NCBI GenBank assembly: GCA_030641245.1
Contig: DAOWHU010000017.1
Span: 1-16,090 of the forward strand
Source: a bacterium
GTDB taxonomy: Bacteria > Patescibacteriota > Minisyncoccia > Moranbacterales > DUUL01
Direction of reading: 5' to 3'
Length of the DNA: 16,090 bases
Shown: in pieces, positions 13,371-16,090 of the stretch
How the letters are laid out: every line of letters starts with the position of its first letter
How positions within the stretch are numbered: position 1 is the first letter of the stretch
Program-made: the position numbers and the translations under genes
Notes under the pieces: generated by a model
Database searches by the model: none
What the model was told of the DNA's origin: nothing
What the model saw: the letters and a program-made list of their open reading frames with translations, nothing else

Positions 13371-13401
13371 CCAAACTATTGTAAATAATAATCAATTGTA
13401 A

Positions 13402-13830
13402 TTAACTACTGCAATTAGCCACGGTTCCGATCTTGCAACCCAACCAAGTAGCAGCGCAACAAACATACGTCCCAGAAGAAGTTTGTTGTCTATTAAAAAA
13501 CCAGTTATTTCCAGTCCAACTTCCAGTCATCCAATAAGCCGAAAAACCATCTATGGCTACTGGCCATTGACCGTATCTGCTAGATAAATTACAAATGTCT
13601 CCACCCTCGCTGGGGCCAGCAACAGTTCCTCCATCTGCTAAGCACATCTCTATTGGTTGAATAATAGCCGACATTTCGCTTAAAGTTCTAGTTACCCGAG
13701 CTTTATCCCGTTGAGCAGAAATCGAAATCAAAATAGCTCCACTAAGCACTACTAAAATTGCAATAGCTAATAACATTTCGATTAGAGTAAAACCTCGCTT
13801 ATTATTTAATTCAGTTTCTTTATTTTTCAT
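13402..13830 (-). CDS. Type IV pilin (third after pilC)
   Basis: A 142-residue prepilin from ATG 13830 (a TTG one codon earlier is also in frame). The signal MKNKETELNNKRG ends at G13, followed by FTLIEMLLAIAILVVLSG with the glutamate at 18. Cysteines at 63, 80, 124, 125, 132 and 140. MCLADGG and GDICNL with QWP recur in the pilins at 9816 and 14359, so these are paralogues. Tryptophans are numerous (six), including the segment GYW-like SAYWMTGSW. The gene sits 31 bases before pilD. No clear Shine-Dalgarno. Confidence 0.87.
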   Translation of the reverse strand: MKNKETELNNKRGFTLIEMLLAIAILVVLSGAILISISAQRDKARVTRTLSEMSAIIQPIEMCLADGGTVAGPSEGGDICNLSSRYGQWPVAIDGFSAYWMTGSWTGNNWFFNRQQTSSGTYVCCAATWLGCKIGTVANCSS

Positions 13831-13856
13831 CAATATAAATTAATTTTAAACAGACT

Positions 13857-14240
13857 CTAGCTTACTACGCAATCCCCACTCTGAGCATCACAAGTGATAA
13901 TAGTTATATCGCCATCAATATCGCAACGAATAACCCAAGTAGTAGCACTCCCAGGTGCATAATTACAATCAGACACTCCCATCGCTGGCCAATTAGTAGC
14001 CGAATTAGGACAAATCGGCTGACCAACCACTGGGGAACTTTGTAAGCTCTCTCCTTTGAAAGAACATTCCTGAGCATAAGGTTCAATCGATTTAGCCGTA
14101 GACAAAGCTGATTTAATTCTGGCATTTTTACGACCATCAGCAGTATTGAAAATAACCCCTGCCAAAATCCCAATAATAGCCATCACCAACAACATTTCTA
14201 CCAAAGTAAATCCTTTTTTATTTTTGCCTAAAAAGTTCAT
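13857..14240 (-). CDS. Type IV pilin (second after pilC)
   Basis: A 127-residue prepilin: signal MNFLGKNKKG, then FTLVEMLLVMAIIGILAGVIF with the glutamate at residue 15. Cysteines at 59, 77, 92, 106, 117 and 124, with GDITIITCDAQSGDC at the end. The mature length of about 117 residues is small for a major pilin and suits GspG-like or minor pilins. The 117-base gap before it contains an inverted repeat but no clear promoter. A GGAGG lies too far (about 22 bases) from the ATG to be a normal binding site. Confidence 0.87.
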   Translation of the reverse strand: MNFLGKNKKGFTLVEMLLVMAIIGILAGVIFNTADGRKNARIKSALSTAKSIEPYAQECSFKGESLQSSPVVGQPICPNSATNWPAMGVSDCNYAPGSATTWVIRCDIDGDITIITCDAQSGDCVVS

Positions 14241-14270
14241 ATTTGATTTGAGTTAATTAAAACCTCCATA

Positions 14271-14347
14271 CTAGATTCTTGAGAGAACTACTCCTAGACA
14301 TCACAAAAACTTGCCCAGAAACAAACTCCCTTGATTCAAAAATCTAG
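14271..14347. repeat. 12-bp inverted repeat between pilin genes
   Basis: CTAGATTCTTGA at 14271-14282 and TCAAAAATCTAG at 14336-14347 pair along 12 positions with one G-T pair on the minus-strand RNA, with 53 bases between. It begins 12 bases after the stop of the pilin at 14359. It may be a transcript-processing or attenuation structure. Confidence 0.45.
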
Positions 14348-14358
14348 CAATGGAACTT

Positions 14359-14775
14359 TTATTCGCAATCAGTGAACACACATCCATTCACATCGCAAGT
14401 GGCCACACAATCACCAGTGGCTTTATTACAAACAGCATCAAAATTCCAGTTATCGGCAGATGCATTAGAAACTGTAAAAGTTCCTGCCGGAATATTTCCG
14501 TTACCATTACAATTCCCCATAGCAGGAATATTTCCAATATCATTAGCAGGGTTACAAAGAGCAGCTGATTGAACAGCTAAAATTGCACCCCCGGAATCAC
14601 GACAAGCAGTGGCAGCTGTCACTAAACCTCGCATATTTTCTTTGAAGGTGGTCATTCGGGCTCTTTCTCGTTGTTTACCAAGAGAAATAAATAGCACCGC
14701 TGCCAAAATACCAATAATGGCGATTACCAAAAGAAGTTCTACTAAGGTGAACCCTTTTTTATTCATTTTTTTCAT
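14359..14775 (-). CDS. Type IV pilin (first after pilC)
   Basis: A 138-residue prepilin: signal MKKMNKKG, then FTLVELLLVIAIIGILAAVLF with the glutamate at residue 13. It has eight cysteines (58, 74, 89, 116, 123, 127, 132, 137) and ends in a cysteine-dense tail with DCVATCDVNGC, which suggests disulfide stabilisation of an exported domain. The signal differs by only one residue from that of the pilin at 9816, and both share the GAGGTGA binding site, so they are sister genes. The gap of 116 bases after pilC has no convincing promoter, so readthrough from pilC is likely. It is a second candidate for the major pilin. Confidence 0.88.
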   Translation of the reverse strand: MKKMNKKGFTLVELLLVIAIIGILAAVLFISLGKQRERARMTTFKENMRGLVTAATACRDSGGAILAVQSAALCNPANDIGNIPAMGNCNGNGNIPAGTFTVSNASADNWNFDAVCNKATGDCVATCDVNGCVFTDCE

Positions 14776-14779
14776 GTTT

Positions 14780-14786
14780 TCACCTC
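14780..14786 (-). promoter_or_regulatory. Strong ribosome binding site of the first pilin
   Basis: GAGGTGA lies 4 bases before the ATG at 14775. It fixes the start at MKKMNKKG rather than at the in-frame Met three codons later. Confidence 0.8.
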
Positions 14787-14891
14787 GCTCTCTGTTTTTT
14801 TCATAATATTTAATTTATCTTATTAAACTTTTTATAAAAACAGCTCCTTACCATAAAAACTGATCAGAAATACCATGTTAACATCCAACTA

Positions 14892-16090
14892 TTATATCGA
14901 AGTAGACACTTGATAAATCGGTAACAATATCGCCGAAACTAATAAACCTACTCCTATTGCTAATATTACCATTATAACCGGTTCAATTAAAACTGAGAAA
15001 TTTTTCACCATTACATCGGCCTCCTTGGTATAAAATTCGGTCACCTTGGCTAAGGTATGATCAATCTTTCCGCTACTTTCTCCTACTTGAATCATTTGAA
15101 TCACAATTGGAGGAAACACCCCTGCTCGCTCCAAAGCTTCGGCTATTTTGTCGCCCTTTTTAATTTCTTCAACGGCCGATTGAATTGCTACTCGATAAAT
15201 TTCATTACCAATCACATCAGAAGTAATCGTCAAAGACACATTGATAGTGATTCCACTTTTTAATAGACTAGTTAAATTTTCGGAGAATCGTGCAATGTAG
15301 ATATTCTCTAGAATTTTTCGAATTATTGGAACTTTTAAAATAAATCGATCATATTCTTCGCGCCCTTCTTCAGTTTTAACATAATAGACTAAAGCCGCCA
15401 CCGCCCCAATAATAGCTGGACCAATCGCCCACCAATAGGCAGCCGAAAAGTTACTCACTACAATTAAGACTCTAGTCTGAAGAGGTAAAATTACATCGGT
15501 TTCAGTTAAAATTACCAACAGCTTAGGAATCACGAAGGCCATCATTCCAAAACCTACTACTACCATAGTCGAAAGAATAAAAGCTGGATAATACATAGCG
15601 CTTTTAAGATTACGACTCAAATCATAATTTTTTTCGATATTGTTGGCCAAATCATTCAAAGATTTCTGCAAATTACCAGAAACTTCACCGGCCTTAACCA
15701 TATTCACATAAAATCTAGAAAAAGTCTCTGGATGTTTTTCTAAGGCTTCTGACACCGAAGAGCCTCCTTCAACATCGGCTATAATTTGTTGTAATCTGAC
15801 TAGTAAGACATTGCTATCCGTTTGAAGAGCTATACTCTTTAAAGCTTGTAGTAAAGGTACTCCTGAATCAATAAGAATCGCCAATTGTCGAGAAAAAATA
15901 ACAAAGTCTTTAGCAGAAACCTTTCCCCTGAAACCAGCTGTTTTGCCCTGAAAAAAACCGGTGCTCTCTAGTTTTAGCGTGATAATCTTCAGATTACTAT
16001 TTTTCAAAACTTCCACCGCTTTCTCCTTATCAGTTGCATTTACATAGCCCTTTTGTTTCTTATTTTTCAAATCAAGGGCCGTATATTTAA
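14892..16090 (-). CDS. pilC: Type IV pilus inner-membrane platform protein, 5' end outside window
   Basis: PilC (GspF/T2SF family) is the inner-membrane platform that works with the assembly and retraction ATPases. The frame stays open to the right edge: upstream of the TTG at 16070 the codons read KYTALDL, the usual PilC start (K-Y-x-A-L-D), so the real start is just beyond base 16090 and TTG is not it. Two homologous T2SF halves are visible, FSRQLAILIDSGVPLLQAL and FSENLTSLLKSGITINVSL, each followed by a GE-SG signature (VKAGEVSGNL and IQVGESSGKID). Membrane segments include ILSTMVVVGFGMMAFVIP, IGPAIIGAVAALVYYV and VIMVILAIGVGLLVSAILLP. The gene ends at a TAA 116 bases before the first pilin. 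The pilB/pilT ATPases are expected upstream, outside the window. Confidence 0.95.
   Translation of the reverse strand, partial: KYTALDLKNKKQKGYVNATDKEKAVEVLKNSNLKIITLKLESTGFFQGKTAGFRGKVSAKDFVIFSRQLAILIDSGVPLLQALKSIALQTDSNVLLVRLQQIIADVEGGSSVSEALEKHPETFSRFYVNMVKAGEVSGNLQKSLNDLANNIEKNYDLSRNLKSAMYYPAFILSTMVVVGFGMMAFVIPKLLVILTETDVILPLQTRVLIVVSNFSAAYWWAIGPAIIGAVAALVYYVKTEEGREEYDRFILKVPIIRKILENIYIARFSENLTSLLKSGITINVSLTITSDVIGNEIYRVAIQSAVEEIKKGDKIAEALERAGVFPPIVIQMIQVGESSGKIDHTLAKVTEFYTKEADVMVKNFSVLIEPVIMVILAIGVGLLVSAILLPIYQVSTSI

Noticed and set aside
14350..14568. Plus-strand frames opposite the first pilin.
   Set aside because: They are antisense shadows of a clear pilin gene, with no binding site or recognisable protein features.
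1..16090. CRISPR arrays, tRNA, rRNA, toxin-antitoxin or restriction genes, and defence islands.
   Set aside because: I saw no spaced direct repeats, no cloverleaf-like sequence, and none of the protein motifs that would support them.

Overview
The window looks like a piece of an AT-rich bacterial chromosome, most plausibly from a Candidatus Patescibacteria/CPR lineage (Parcubacteria-like). That placement is an inference. It rests on a compact type IV pilus (T4P) locus full of small paralogous pilins, a ComEC without a beta-lactamase domain, sparse Shine-Dalgarno sites, many short intergenic gaps, and short GC-rich palindromes scattered through AT-rich DNA. TGA is used as an ordinary stop (for example at the end of pilD), so a lineage that reads TGA as glycine is unlikely. 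Every gene I support lies on the minus strand, so the biological reading order runs from base 16090 down to base 1.

Region 1 (16090 to about 9816) is a T4P biogenesis cassette. In transcription order it holds pilC (inner-membrane platform, 5' end outside the window), three small class III-signal pilins, pilD (prepilin peptidase), a GspH/FimT-like, a PilV-like, a PilW-like and a PilX-like minor pilin, then a fourth small pilin with its own promoter and strong ribosome binding site. The genes from pilD to the PilX-like pilin are nearly gapless or overlap by one base. The cassette carries two simple-sequence tracts: six AAAAT units inside pilD, and nine G residues at the start of the PilV-like gene.

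Region 2 (9815 to 5923) holds a single-pass acidic membrane protein with its own promoter and terminator, then a uvrA-type excinuclease gene with its own promoter. Region 3 (5922 to 3236) is a repeat-bearing spacer followed by a translationally coupled pair: a nucleotidyltransferase-fold protein and ComEC, the channel that passes single-stranded DNA through the membrane. Region 4 (3235 to 1) holds a promoter-gene-terminator unit for a helix-turn-helix protein of unknown function, a cupin plus glutamate dehydrogenase pair, a 133-bp foldback repeat, and the 5' two-thirds of an endonuclease IV gene that runs off the left edge.

Taken together, the T4P genes (DNA capture and retraction) and ComEC (import) are the core of a natural transformation apparatus. 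UvrA and endonuclease IV are DNA repair enzymes and may be neighbours only. I see no CRISPR array, tRNA, rRNA, transposase or phage module. I did not find a clearly undescribed system. The most unusual features are the candidate slippage tracts in the pilus genes, the family of cysteine-framed pilins, the repeat element inside comEC, and the uncharacterised HTH protein.
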